From Salinisphaera japonica YTM-1 (GTDB lineage Bacteria; Pseudomonadota; Gammaproteobacteria; Nevskiales; Salinisphaeraceae), in the NCBI RefSeq assembly GCF_003788585.1, contig NZ_AYKG01000011.1:1-62501 (forward strand): a stretch of 62,501 nt of DNA. Direction: 5' to 3'. The notes beneath the pieces were generated by a model. That model made no database searches, had not been told where the DNA came from, and saw only the letters and a list, made by a program, of their open reading frames with translations. The first letter of the stretch is position 1. The number at the start of each line of letters is the position of its first letter. Both the position numbers and the translations under genes were made by a program. Shown here piece after piece: positions 15,852-24,481 of this stretch.

Positions 15852-16699
15852 GGGGTCGGCCCGGCGTTGGCGGCGCGTGTGAAGTGATCGGTCAGAGCAC
15901 GCACCAGAGGTTTCATGAAATAGCTGGACTCGGGCATCAGATCAACTGTGATGTCTTGCTCGGCCAGGGTATCGGCCACCAACGGGCCGACGGCCGCCAC
16001 GCAACGCGCGCCCAACGCGTTCTGCAGTGCCGCCAGCCGCTCGGTCTTGCGGGCCACCTTGAACAATCGGCGAACCTGCGGCGAGCTGGTAAAGGCCACG
16101 GCATCCACGCCACCCGTCACGATCTGGTCGATGAAGCCGGCCACGGCGGCGTCTTCGGCATCGTCGGCATAGATATAAGGTGCGACCGGCCAGACCTCGG
16201 CCCCGGCCGAGGTCAACGCGTCCTGTAGCGGGGTGTTCGGCTCGGTGCCGTAGAGCTGCACGCCGACGCGGTGGCCGGTCAGATCGATATTGGAAAGCGC
16301 ATCAATCACCCCGGCCGTGGTCGGTTCGCTGGCCGCGATATCCCGGCCGATGCCCAGAGGTTTCAGCTCGCGCACGGGTTTCGGGCCACGCGTGATCTGT
16401 CGCGCCTGGGCTTGTGCAGCCCAGAAACGCTCGGCCGTCGACGCATCGATGGCCTGCACGAACGCATCGATCCGGCGTACGCCTTCGCCGGTGAGCCAGA
16501 TCATGTCGGACAGACCTTGGGCGATGACCGAATCGACCCAGGCACGGACCGGCGCGGCATCGGGCGCATCACGGATATCCACCAGCGGGCAACGCACGAC
16601 CGTTGCGCCGCGTTTTTCGAGCATGTCGGCGAACAGATCGAGCTGGCGGGATTCGGGCACGCCGATACAGCGCCCGGTCAGAACATCGGCAGAGCTCAT
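15848..16699 (-). CDS. hemD: Uroporphyrinogen-III synthase
   Basis: A 283-residue HemD-like protein that would cyclise hydroxymethylbilane to uroporphyrinogen III in tetrapyrrole synthesis. The two-domain pattern is visible: an N-terminal segment with TGRCIGVPESRQLDLFADML and LSDMIWLTGEGVRR, and a C-terminal domain with VQLYGTEPNTPLQDAL, VWPVAPYIYADDAEDA and DAVAFTSSPQVRRLFKVA followed by CVAAVGPLVADTL. HemD sequences are poorly conserved, but these motifs are typical. It is separated from hemC here and instead heads an operon with a membrane protein and a hydrolase. Confidence 0.85.
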   Translation of the reverse strand: MSSADVLTGRCIGVPESRQLDLFADMLEKRGATVVRCPLVDIRDAPDAAPVRAWVDSVIAQGLSDMIWLTGEGVRRIDAFVQAIDASTAERFWAAQAQARQITRGPKPVRELKPLGIGRDIAASEPTTAGVIDALSNIDLTGHRVGVQLYGTEPNTPLQDALTSAGAEVWPVAPYIYADDAEDAAVAGFIDQIVTGGVDAVAFTSSPQVRRLFKVARKTERLAALQNALGARCVAAVGPLVADTLAEQDITVDLMPESSYFMKPLVRALTDHFTRAANAGPTP

Positions 16700-16930
16700 G
16701 AGCAGCAGGACGATCGATGAATCATGGGCCGGAGTCTACCGGTCACACGAGGCGCGGTCGTGTCGCGTCGAAGTATTCATGCTGTGAATATCGAGAATTG
16801 ATTGCATTTTCTATTCGTATTGATGACAGCGCCATAGAATAGCTCGCAAGACGAGTCGGGAATGCTATCTTTTCAAACGGCACCCCGAAAGCGCGACTTT
16901 TTCGTTTTGGCATCAATCGAGGAGATGACC

Positions 16931-18529
16931 ATGTCCAATTACAGCGACAACGTGAGCCAGATCAGCAAGCTCTGCGATCAGCAGGGCGAAGCCTGGGCCG
17001 CGATCAACCCCGAGCACGCGGCACGCCTGCGGGCCCAGAACCAGTTCCACACCGGTCTGGATATCGCCCGATACACGGCCAAGATCATGCGTGAGGACAT
17101 GGCCGCCTACGACAAGGACTCGGCCAATTACACGCAGTCCCTGGGCTGCTGGCACGGGTTCATCGGCCAGCAGAAGGCCATTTCCATCAAGAAGCATTTC
17201 GGCTCGCTGAAAGGCCGGTACCTGTATCTGTCGGGCTGGATGGTCGCCGCACTTCGCTCCGAGTTCGGCCCGCTGCCGGACCAGTCGATGCACGAGAAGA
17301 CCACCGTGCCGATGTTGATCGAGGAGCTGTACACGTTCTTGAAGCAGGCCGATGCCTGGGAGCTCAACCACTATTTCCGTGACCTGGAAGAAGCCCGCGA
17401 GAACGGCGATGAAGTGGCGGCCAAGAAGGCCCAGGAAAACATCGACAACTTCCAGACCCACGTCATCCCGATCATCGCCGATATCGATGCCGGTTTCGGC
17501 AACGAGGAAGCCACTTATCTGCTGGCCAAGAAGATGATCGAGGCCGGCGCCTGTGCCATCCAGATCGAAAACCAGGTCTCGGACGTCAAGCAGTGCGGCC
17601 ACCAGGACGGCAAGGTCACCGTGCCGCACGCCAGCTTCCTGGCCAAGATCAACGCCGTGCGCTATGCGTTCCTGGAAATGGGCGTGGACGACGGCATCAT
17701 CGTGGCGCGTACCGATTCCCTGGGCGCTGGCCTGACGCAGCAGATCGCCGTCTCGGAAGAGCCGGGTGATCTGGGGGATCTGTACAACAGCTATCTCGAC
17801 GGCGAAGAGATCAAGGATCCGTCGGACATCAACGCCAGCGATGTCGTGATCAAGCAGAACGGCAAGCTGGTCAAGGTCAAGCGTCTGTCCTCGGGTTTGT
17901 TCGAGTTCAAGAAGGGCACGGGCGAGGATCGCGTGGTGCTCGATTGCATCACCAGCCTCAAGAACGGCGCCGATCTGCTCTGGATCGAGACCTCCACGCC
18001 CAACGTCGCCCATATCGGCGGCATGGTCAGCCGTATCCGCGAAGAAGTGCCGGATGCCAAGCTGGTCTACAACAACAGCCCGTCGTTCAACTGGACGCTG
18101 AACTTCCGTCAGCAGGTCTATGACGCCTGGTCGGAAGAGGGCAAGGACGTATCGAACTACGAGCGTGCCAAGCTCATGGGCACCGAATACGACGACACCG
18201 AGCTGGCGGCCATGGCCGACGAGTGGACCAAGAACTTCCAGCGTGATGCTGCCCGCGAATGCGGCGTGTTCCATCACCTGATCACGCTGCCGACGTATCA
18301 CACGGCCGCGCTGTCCACCGACGAGCTGGCCCGCAACTACTTCGGCGACGACGGTATGCTGGCCTACGTCCGTGACGTGCAGCGCACCGAAATCCGCGAC
18401 GGCATTGCCACCGTCAGGCATCAGGACATGGCAGGCTCGAACATCGGCGACGACCACAAGGAATTCTTCTCGCGTGAAAACGCGCTGAAGGCCGGTGGCA
18501 AGCACAACACCATGAACCAGTTTGGCTAG
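16931..18529 (+). CDS. aceA: Isocitrate lyase
   Basis: A 532-residue isocitrate lyase of the long, Pseudomonas-like class; it splits isocitrate to glyoxylate and succinate and allows growth on acetate and fatty acids. The active-site loop is KQCGHQ with Cys222, the metal/substrate residues appear in IIADIDAGFGNEEATYLLAK and IEDQ-type IQIENQVSDVK, and NNSPSFNWTLNF is the conserved late motif. ATG 16931 is preceded by GAGGAG; in-frame ATGs at 16862 and 16925 are less well placed. It serves the acyl-CoA degradation genes nearby. It is monocistronic with a good terminator. Confidence 0.96.
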   Translation: MSNYSDNVSQISKLCDQQGEAWAAINPEHAARLRAQNQFHTGLDIARYTAKIMREDMAAYDKDSANYTQSLGCWHGFIGQQKAISIKKHFGSLKGRYLYLSGWMVAALRSEFGPLPDQSMHEKTTVPMLIEELYTFLKQADAWELNHYFRDLEEARENGDEVAAKKAQENIDNFQTHVIPIIADIDAGFGNEEATYLLAKKMIEAGACAIQIENQVSDVKQCGHQDGKVTVPHASFLAKINAVRYAFLEMGVDDGIIVARTDSLGAGLTQQIAVSEEPGDLGDLYNSYLDGEEIKDPSDINASDVVIKQNGKLVKVKRLSSGLFEFKKGTGEDRVVLDCITSLKNGADLLWIETSTPNVAHIGGMVSRIREEVPDAKLVYNNSPSFNWTLNFRQQVYDAWSEEGKDVSNYERAKLMGTEYDDTELAAMADEWTKNFQRDAARECGVFHHLITLPTYHTAALSTDELARNYFGDDGMLAYVRDVQRTEIRDGIATVRHQDMAGSNIGDDHKEFFSRENALKAGGKHNTMNQFG

Positions 18530-18579
18530 TCTGGAACACGGTGTTGCGCCGCGGTGACTTCGACCGCCGCGGCTATTTT

Positions 18580-18608
18580 CGGGGCCCCTTTGGGCCCCGT
18601 TCTTTTTT
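18580..18608 (+). terminator. Rho-independent terminator of aceA
   Basis: An 8-bp stem CGGGGCCC/GGGCCCCG with CTTT loop is followed by TTCTTTTTT, 50 bases after aceA and just before the stop of the convergent MFS gene. Confidence 0.85.
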
Positions 18609-18620
18609 GTGCGCTCGTGA

Positions 18621-19832
18621 CTACGGCGACGCGCGCGCCTCCAACGGCGCCAGGCGCATCATCGCCACGATGCCGATGGCCGGCCCCGCGGCCAGCGCCA
18701 GGAACGCTGTGCCCCAGCCGAAGCGTTCGGCCAGCCACGGGATCAGCCATAGCGAGGGCGCGGTCAGGGCAAAGCCCAGCGCCAGTTGTAGCGTCAGGGC
18801 GCTGCCGATCGTGGCCTGGTCGCCCAGTTCGGTGACGAGCGTGGAGAACTGGGCTGAGTCCGCGATCACGCTGATTCCCCAGATCAGACCCACGACGAGC
18901 AGCACCGGCCAGCCCAGCGGGCCGAGCCAGCCAACGCTTGCCGCGCAGGCGCCCGATACGCTCATGCAAACGATCGTGGTGCGCGAGCGGCCCCAGCCAT
19001 CAGCCACGCGCCCGGCCACCAGGCAACCAAGCGCGCCGATACCGATACAGGCAAAACTGGCCAGCGCGCTCCAGGCCGTGCTGTTGGCGATACCCGCGCG
19101 CGACAGCGCCTGGGAAAAGAACAGGCCGAACCAGGCCCACATGGCATACAGCTCCCACATATGCCCCCAATAGCCGATACAGGCCAGGCGCACGCCGCGA
19201 TTGGCAAGCGCTCTGAACGCTTTTTTCGGATCGAACGGGGCACTGGGAAACGACAACGGCCCGTCGCGCCCGGCGATCCAGACGATCAGCCCGCCGCCAA
19301 TCGACAGCGCCGAGCTGGCCACGATCACCGGTTCCCAGGCCAGCCCGCCCAGGCCGTTGATCAAGTGCGGCAACGCCGAGCCCAGCGCCAACGCGCCCAC
19401 CATCACGCCAAGCGCCAGCCCGCGGTCCCGGTGAAACCATGCGGCCATCGCTTTCATCGCCGGCGGATAGACGAGCGCCAGACACATGCCCGTAGCCACG
19501 CGAACCGCAATCACGCCGGTCGGCGTGGTCACGATCAATACACCCAGGTTGGCGATGCCGGCAGCGACCGCGCCCAGCGCCATCAGGCGTCGTGGGTTGG
19601 CCCGATCGGCCAGATTCAACGTGGCCGATATCAACGCGCCGGCCACGAAACCGAGCTGCACGGCAATGGTCAGCCACGCGCCCCAGCCGGGCGCCAGATG
19701 CCAGGCCGCCGTAAGCTCGGGCAGCACGGCCGTGGCCGACAGCCACGGCGCCATGCCCAGCAACATGCCGGTGGCCAGTACGGCGAGTGCGAGCCAACGC
19801 CCCGATGGGGCCGCGGCTACAGGCGGGCTCAT
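18621..19832 (-). CDS. MFS transporter, CynX/NimT-like
   Basis: A 403-residue major facilitator with about twelve membrane helices. The helix 2-3 region NLADRANPRRLMALGA and the helix 4 motif RVATGMCLALVYPPAMKAMAAW resemble the cyanate/nitroimidazole transporter (CynX/NimT) subgroup; the second half repeats the pattern with GRVADGWGRSRTTIVCM. Substrate cannot be read from the sequence. It stands alone, convergent to aceA. Confidence 0.82.
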   Translation of the reverse strand: MSPPVAAAPSGRWLALAVLATGMLLGMAPWLSATAVLPELTAAWHLAPGWGAWLTIAVQLGFVAGALISATLNLADRANPRRLMALGAVAAGIANLGVLIVTTPTGVIAVRVATGMCLALVYPPAMKAMAAWFHRDRGLALGVMVGALALGSALPHLINGLGGLAWEPVIVASSALSIGGGLIVWIAGRDGPLSFPSAPFDPKKAFRALANRGVRLACIGYWGHMWELYAMWAWFGLFFSQALSRAGIANSTAWSALASFACIGIGALGCLVAGRVADGWGRSRTTIVCMSVSGACAASVGWLGPLGWPVLLVVGLIWGISVIADSAQFSTLVTELGDQATIGSALTLQLALGFALTAPSLWLIPWLAERFGWGTAFLALAAGPAIGIVAMMRLAPLEARASP

Positions 19833-19903
19833 CGACAGGCCAGAATAACTAAAAATCTCATCCGCGCAGTGTGTAAGACATCGTTCCCGGCGGCGCTTGG
19901 ACT

Positions 19904-20311
19904 TTAGAACAACGGGCGCTGTGGATCGGCGGTGATGTCGGCGGCCGGCTGTGGCGTGTGCTGCTGCAATATCCAGTTCATGAGCACATCACGGATATAG
20001 CGCTGCTGCTCGATGTCTAACGCCCGGCCGGCCGGAATACCGTGCCAGCTCGCCAGACAGCCGCGACAGCAGGTGGCCGTGGCGTGCTGGGCGATGAATA
20101 CAGGATGGCCGCGCATCGGCGTCTGGCGCCCATCGCGGTAAGGCTCGGCCGGGGCCAGGCGGTTACGGATGAAATCGCCGGCGTGCCCGGCGATGCGTTC
20201 TTGGCCGTGCCGATCGATCATCGCGTTTTCCCGCGCACCAAGCTGAAAGCGCGCACGAAACGGCGAGCGCGCCAGTTTCTGTGCCAGGGCGTTGGGATCG
20301 GGCCGCGTCAT
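19904..20311 (-). CDS. DUF4186 family protein
   Basis: A 135-residue small protein of the DUF4186 family. The diagnostic segment HPVFIAQHATATCCRGCLASWHGIPAG contains a CCRGC cluster and conserved His residues, suggesting metal binding. Function unknown. The start overlaps the stop of the upstream PanE-like gene by four bases, so the two are cotranscribed. Confidence 0.85.
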   Translation of the reverse strand: MTRPDPNALAQKLARSPFRARFQLGARENAMIDRHGQERIAGHAGDFIRNRLAPAEPYRDGRQTPMRGHPVFIAQHATATCCRGCLASWHGIPAGRALDIEQQRYIRDVLMNWILQQHTPQPAADITADPQRPLF

Positions 20312-21204
20312 AAAGCCGGATGGCGTGCGCGAATCCGCGCGATGATGGCTTCATGCTCTGGTGCGGCCACGCCGAGCCGTTTCGCCTGAGCCACCAGCCA
20401 CCCGTTGATGGCCTCGATTTCTGTCAGCGCCCCGGCTTGTAGATCGGCCCGCATCGAGGAGGTATTGGCGGCCGTGGCGTGGGCGACAGCGCGTACCGTT
20501 TCGATCGAGCCGCCCGGCCAGCCGCCGTCCAGAGTCGCAAGAATCGTGTCGGCCTCGGCGGCCAGGGCCGTCGCGGGGGCCATGAGCGTTGTATTGTCCA
20601 CGAGCGCCCCGTTGCGCACGTCATAGAGCGCGGTCAACGGGTTGAGTACCGCATTGACGACCAGTTTTCGCCACTGTGGCATGCGTATCGCGTGCTCCCA
20701 TTGCGCCCCCGGCCAGGCCCGGGCCAGCGTCGGCCAGTCGGCGGGTGGCGTGCCGCCGCCGAAGGCCGTTTCGTTTTCTGCAACGACATCGAGCGTTTCC
20801 GGGGTGTCGGATTTCACGGCACTGGCTGTCACGACCTCGATTAGCCGCTGCGACGGCCTGAGCAGGCCATCGAGGCTGCCGATACCGTTCTGCAGCCGCA
20901 GCACGAGGGCATCCGGCGCCAGATCGATCGGTGCCAGCCGGGCGGCTGAATACGGGGTCTTGCAGGCCACCACCAGCCGCGTCACAGCCGTCACGTGCTC
21001 GGGCGGTCGTACGGGCAGCGCCAGCATTTGCGAACGGGTATCGCCGGCAAAGCGCAGATGAACACGCCGCTGATGCGGCCGGCCGGGGCGGATCACCGTT
21101 ACCGATGCGCCGGCCCGCTGTAGATAAAAAGCGGCCAATGTGCCCATGCGCCCACAGCCCACGATATGCCAGGGGTGTCCGGCGGGCGGCGCTGGGTGAT
21201 TCAC
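20308..21204 (-). CDS. 2-dehydropantoate 2-reductase-like protein
   Basis: A 298-residue ApbA/PanE family ketopantoate reductase-like protein. The NADP-binding motif VGCGRMGTLAAFYLQRAG is at the N-terminus; LRLQNGIGSLDGLL and the C-terminal helical domain with WRKLVVNAVLNPLTALYDV and EIEAINGWLVAQAKRLGV are typical. The reaction would be NADPH reduction of 2-dehydropantoate to pantoate for CoA synthesis, but this family has divergent members. The GTG at 21204 is preceded by GGAG at 7-base spacing and is preferred to the ATG at 21255. Confidence 0.85.
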   Translation of the reverse strand: MNHPAPPAGHPWHIVGCGRMGTLAAFYLQRAGASVTVIRPGRPHQRRVHLRFAGDTRSQMLALPVRPPEHVTAVTRLVVACKTPYSAARLAPIDLAPDALVLRLQNGIGSLDGLLRPSQRLIEVVTASAVKSDTPETLDVVAENETAFGGGTPPADWPTLARAWPGAQWEHAIRMPQWRKLVVNAVLNPLTALYDVRNGALVDNTTLMAPATALAAEADTILATLDGGWPGGSIETVRAVAHATAANTSSMRADLQAGALTEIEAINGWLVAQAKRLGVAAPEHEAIIARIRARHPAL

Positions 21205-21331
21205 CAAAAGACTCCGGGCAATGACAAGACATGAATGCTTGTATGATACCTGCAACGCGCGGGCAATTACGTAAGTGGAAAGCCTGACGCGCAGGGGTTA
21301 TCGCATTCATAAAATAAACAAGAGTGGTCTC

Positions 21332-24300
21332 ATGGCGAACACGAGAACCAATACGCGGGGGTTCGACCTGCCGTTATTCATCGTCGGCGGGCTGGTATTG
21401 CTCTCCGGCATCGCATTGGCGGGCGCGGGCGGTTATCTGGCCGGTCTGGGCGGCTCGTGGTACTACCTGGTCGCAGGGATCGGCATGCTAATTGCCGGCC
21501 CGCTGATCATGGCCGGCGTGCGGATCGGTATCTGGCTGTATGCGCTGGTATTCATCGGCACGCTGGGTTGGACGGTCTGGGAAGCCGGGCTCAATTATTG
21601 GCGCTGGGTGCCGCGTCTCGACGTGGTGCTGGTGCTGGGTATCCTCGTGGCGCTGGTGAGCCGGCGTGTGGGTGAGCCGTTCTCGCGCGGCTTCAAATGG
21701 GGCGTGAGCGGCGCGCTGGTCATCGCGCTCGTGGTGGCCGGCGGCCTGGCTTTCGTGCCCTATGGTTTCACCCATCCCGGGCAGGTGCCCGGCGCTAATT
21801 CAGTGGACGTGGCGACCGATACGGGCAACGTGCAGGCCGCCAACAATCCGGCCCAGGGCGATTGGGCGGCCTACGGCCGTGATCAGGCCGCAACGCGCTA
21901 CTCACCCACCCACCAGATCACCGCCAAGAACGTGGCTGATCTCGGCAAGGTCTGGCAGTACCAGACCGGCGATCGGCTCGATCATCGTTGGGGCGCGGAA
22001 ACCACGCCGCTCAAGGTCGGCGATTCGATGTACCTGTGCACCTCGCTGGGCAAGGTCATCTCGCTGGATGCCGCCACCGGGAAACAGAACTGGGTCTACG
22101 ACGCCAAGGTCGCCAAGAAGAACATTCCGTATACCGCGGCCTGTCGCGGCGTGACCTATTACAACGTGCCCCAGGCAAAGACCGCCAGCCTGCCCACGGG
22201 CCCTGACGGCCAGCCGGCCTGTGCGGCGCGTATCGTTTACGGCACGCAGGATGCGCGCCTGATCGAAGTCGATGCCCGTACCGGCAAGCTCTGCCGGGAT
22301 TTCGGCCACAACGGCCAGCTCTCGATCGCCGATCATCTGGGCTATAACCCGGCCGGCTACGTTGCGATCAACTCGGCGCCGGTAATCGTCAACGGCGTGC
22401 TCATCACCGGGCACCAGACCATCGACGGCCAGCGCCGCTACGCGCCGTCGGGCGTCATCAAGGCCTACGACGCCGTGACCGGCGAGCCGGCCTGGGTCTG
22501 GGACCCGGGCAATCCGGACGTCAACACGCCCATGCAGGGCGACGGCGAATACGTGCGCGGCTCGCCGGATATGTGGACCACCGCCGTGGGCGACGACAAG
22601 CTCGACATGATTTATCTGCCGATGGCCAATGCCTCCGGCGATTACTGGTCGGGCTCGCGTACACCGGCCATGAACAAGTGGGCCACCGGCGTCGTGGCAC
22701 TGGATGCCTCGACCGGCAAGCCGGTGTGGCATTTCCAGACCTCGCATATGGACGTCTGGGACTATGATCCGGGCAGCCAGCCCACGCTGATCGATTTCCC
22801 TGACAGCAACGGCGACAAGGTGCCGGCGCTGATGATGCCCACCAAGCAGGGCAGTATCTTCGTCTTCAACCGCCAGACCGGCGAACTGCTCGGCGGCGGG
22901 GCCACCGAAAAGCCGGTACCCCAGGGCGGTGCCGAGGCCGATCTGCGCACGGCCACACAGCCTTACTCCAACTACGCCACGCTCCAGCAGCCCCGGCTTA
23001 CCGATCGTGACATGTGGGGTATTTCGCCGTTCGACCAGCTCTATTGCCGTATCCAGTACAGCCAGGCCCGCTACGACGGCATGTACACACCACCGATGGC
23101 CAACCAGCCGTGGATCGAGTACACCGGCTACAACGGCGGCTCGGACTGGGGCAGCCTGGCCATCGACACACGTCGCGGCGTGATCATCGCCAACTATAAC
23201 GACGTGCCCAACTACAACCGGCTCGTGCCGCGTGCCCGGGCCAACGAGCTGGGCTGGGTGCCGCGTGAACAGCAGAAGGTCGACAAGGGCGGCGCCGAAG
23301 GTGCGGGTGACCCGCAGATGGGCACGCCTTATGCCATCGACGTCAACGCCGGCTGGCGCGTGCCCTATACGCACATGCCTTGCACCGAGCCGCCGTACGG
23401 CCATATCCGGGCCATCAGCCTGTCTTCGGGCAAGACCCTGTGGGATCGACCGCTGGGCACGGCGCGTGCCAACGGCCCGTTCGGCTTGCCCACCTACATG
23501 CCGATCAACATCGGCACGCCGAACAACGGCGGCCCGGCGGTCACGGCTGGCGGCCTGGTGTTCATTGCCGCGGCTACGGACAACCTCATTCGGGCCATCG
23601 ATATCGAGACCGGCAAGACGGTTTGGTCGGACGTGCTGCCGGCCGGCGGCCAGGCCACGCCCATGGTCTACTCGGTGAACGGGCGCGAGTTCGTCACCAT
23701 CGTGGCCACCGGGCATCACTTCATGCAGACCCCGATGGGTGACTATGTCGTGACCTATGCGCTGGCAAGTGATGACGACGACGGCCAGAACACGCCACAG
23801 CTGAGCACAGGCTCGGACAAGGGCGCCAGGACGACGACCAACCCGGCCGCCGATCAGCCCAGCAACACGCTGACCCCGGCCGACGTACCGGGTGAGTCCG
23901 CGCAAGGCCAGATCCGGGCAGACGACAGCAACGCTGGATCGGCCAACGCCATGTCAGGGCGCGACACGGATCGTAGCGAGGCATCCGACAACGCCACGGG
24001 CGGCAACGACAGGTCGGCGAGCAGCCCGTTGCCGAATCGCGCCGCGCCGGGGGAGGCCACGTCCGCCGATGAGATGTCAGACAACGACACGCGCTCGGCC
24101 GCCGACGCGAACCGTGCTGCCCCGGATGCCAATAGTGCCGATAGTGCCGATAGTGCCGATGAAACATCGGGCGACACTGCCGGCCAGGATGGTTCCGACG
24201 ACACAGAGTCGCCCGGGCCGAGTATCGATAACGACACCACCTCGGCCGCACCGGAGGCACGCGAGACCGCGCCCACCCCGGCCGAGAACACGATGTCCTC

Positions 24301-24361
24301 GGGCAGCAACACAACGCCGTTGGCGCCGGCCGAGGATCACACCACGCCGAGCCAGCATTGA
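21332..24361 (+). CDS. Membrane-bound PQQ dehydrogenase with acidic C-terminal extension
   Basis: A 1009-residue quinoprotein of the glucose/quinate/shikimate dehydrogenase family. Five N-terminal membrane helices fill about residues 1-145; the periplasmic eight-bladed PQQ propeller follows (DWAAYGRDQAATRYSPTHQI, WGAETTPLKVGDSMYLCTSL, VNAGWRVPYTHMPCTEPPYG). Such enzymes pass electrons to ubiquinone. The propeller ends at about residue 810 (GDYVVTYAL), where most relatives stop. Here about 198 more residues follow, low in complexity and rich in Asp, Ser, Ala, Thr and Asn. Three exact 9-bp repeats (ATAGTGCCG) at 24132-24158 encode part of it. The sugar or polyol substrate is uncertain. Start at 21332 after AGAG. 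Confidence 0.9.
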   Translation: MANTRTNTRGFDLPLFIVGGLVLLSGIALAGAGGYLAGLGGSWYYLVAGIGMLIAGPLIMAGVRIGIWLYALVFIGTLGWTVWEAGLNYWRWVPRLDVVLVLGILVALVSRRVGEPFSRGFKWGVSGALVIALVVAGGLAFVPYGFTHPGQVPGANSVDVATDTGNVQAANNPAQGDWAAYGRDQAATRYSPTHQITAKNVADLGKVWQYQTGDRLDHRWGAETTPLKVGDSMYLCTSLGKVISLDAATGKQNWVYDAKVAKKNIPYTAACRGVTYYNVPQAKTASLPTGPDGQPACAARIVYGTQDARLIEVDARTGKLCRDFGHNGQLSIADHLGYNPAGYVAINSAPVIVNGVLITGHQTIDGQRRYAPSGVIKAYDAVTGEPAWVWDPGNPDVNTPMQGDGEYVRGSPDMWTTAVGDDKLDMIYLPMANASGDYWSGSRTPAMNKWATGVVALDASTGKPVWHFQTSHMDVWDYDPGSQPTLIDFPDSNGDKVPALMMPTKQGSIFVFNRQTGELLGGGATEKPVPQGGAEADLRTATQPYSNYATLQQPRLTDRDMWGISPFDQLYCRIQYSQARYDGMYTPPMANQPWIEYTGYNGGSDWGSLAIDTRRGVIIANYNDVPNYNRLVPRARANELGWVPREQQKVDKGGAEGAGDPQMGTPYAIDVNAGWRVPYTHMPCTEPPYGHIRAISLSSGKTLWDRPLGTARANGPFGLPTYMPINIGTPNNGGPAVTAGGLVFIAAATDNLIRAIDIETGKTVWSDVLPAGGQATPMVYSVNGREFVTIVATGHHFMQTPMGDYVVTYALASDDDDGQNTPQLSTGSDKGARTTTNPAADQPSNTLTPADVPGESAQGQIRADDSNAGSANAMSGRDTDRSEASDNATGGNDRSASSPLPNRAAPGEATSADEMSDNDTRSAADANRAAPDANSADSADSADETSGDTAGQDGSDDTESPGPSIDNDTTSAAPEARETAPTPAENTMSSGSNTTPLAPAEDHTTPSQH

Positions 24362-24391
24362 TGCCGGCATGGACTGATCAATCGTGATTTC

Positions 24392-24418
24392 AAGACGGCC
24401 TTCGAGCCGTCTTTTTTT
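24392..24418 (+). terminator. Rho-independent terminator of the PQQ dehydrogenase gene
   Basis: Stem AAGACGGC/GCCGTCTT with a CTTCGA loop and a seven-base T run, 30 bases past the stop. Confidence 0.9.
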
Positions 24419-24481
24419 ATGCGCAGCCACCGGGCGCGGGCGTCTCGATCCTGACACGTCCGCGCCGGCGTCATCGCCGTG

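Noticed and set aside
16913-18505. 530-codon frame opposite isocitrate lyase
   Set aside because: Antisense artefact of GC-rich third positions; the plus strand has full aceA motifs.
21902-23905. Long minus-strand frame of 667 codons opposite the PQQ dehydrogenase gene
   Set aside because: It lacks domain motifs, is rich in Arg/Gly/His/Val, and mirrors the high-GC codon bias of the real gene on the other strand.
24132-24158. Three 9-bp direct repeats as a possible regulatory iteron
   Set aside because: They are in frame inside the acidic tail of the dehydrogenase and encode an Asp-Ser-Ala repeat, so coding slippage explains them.
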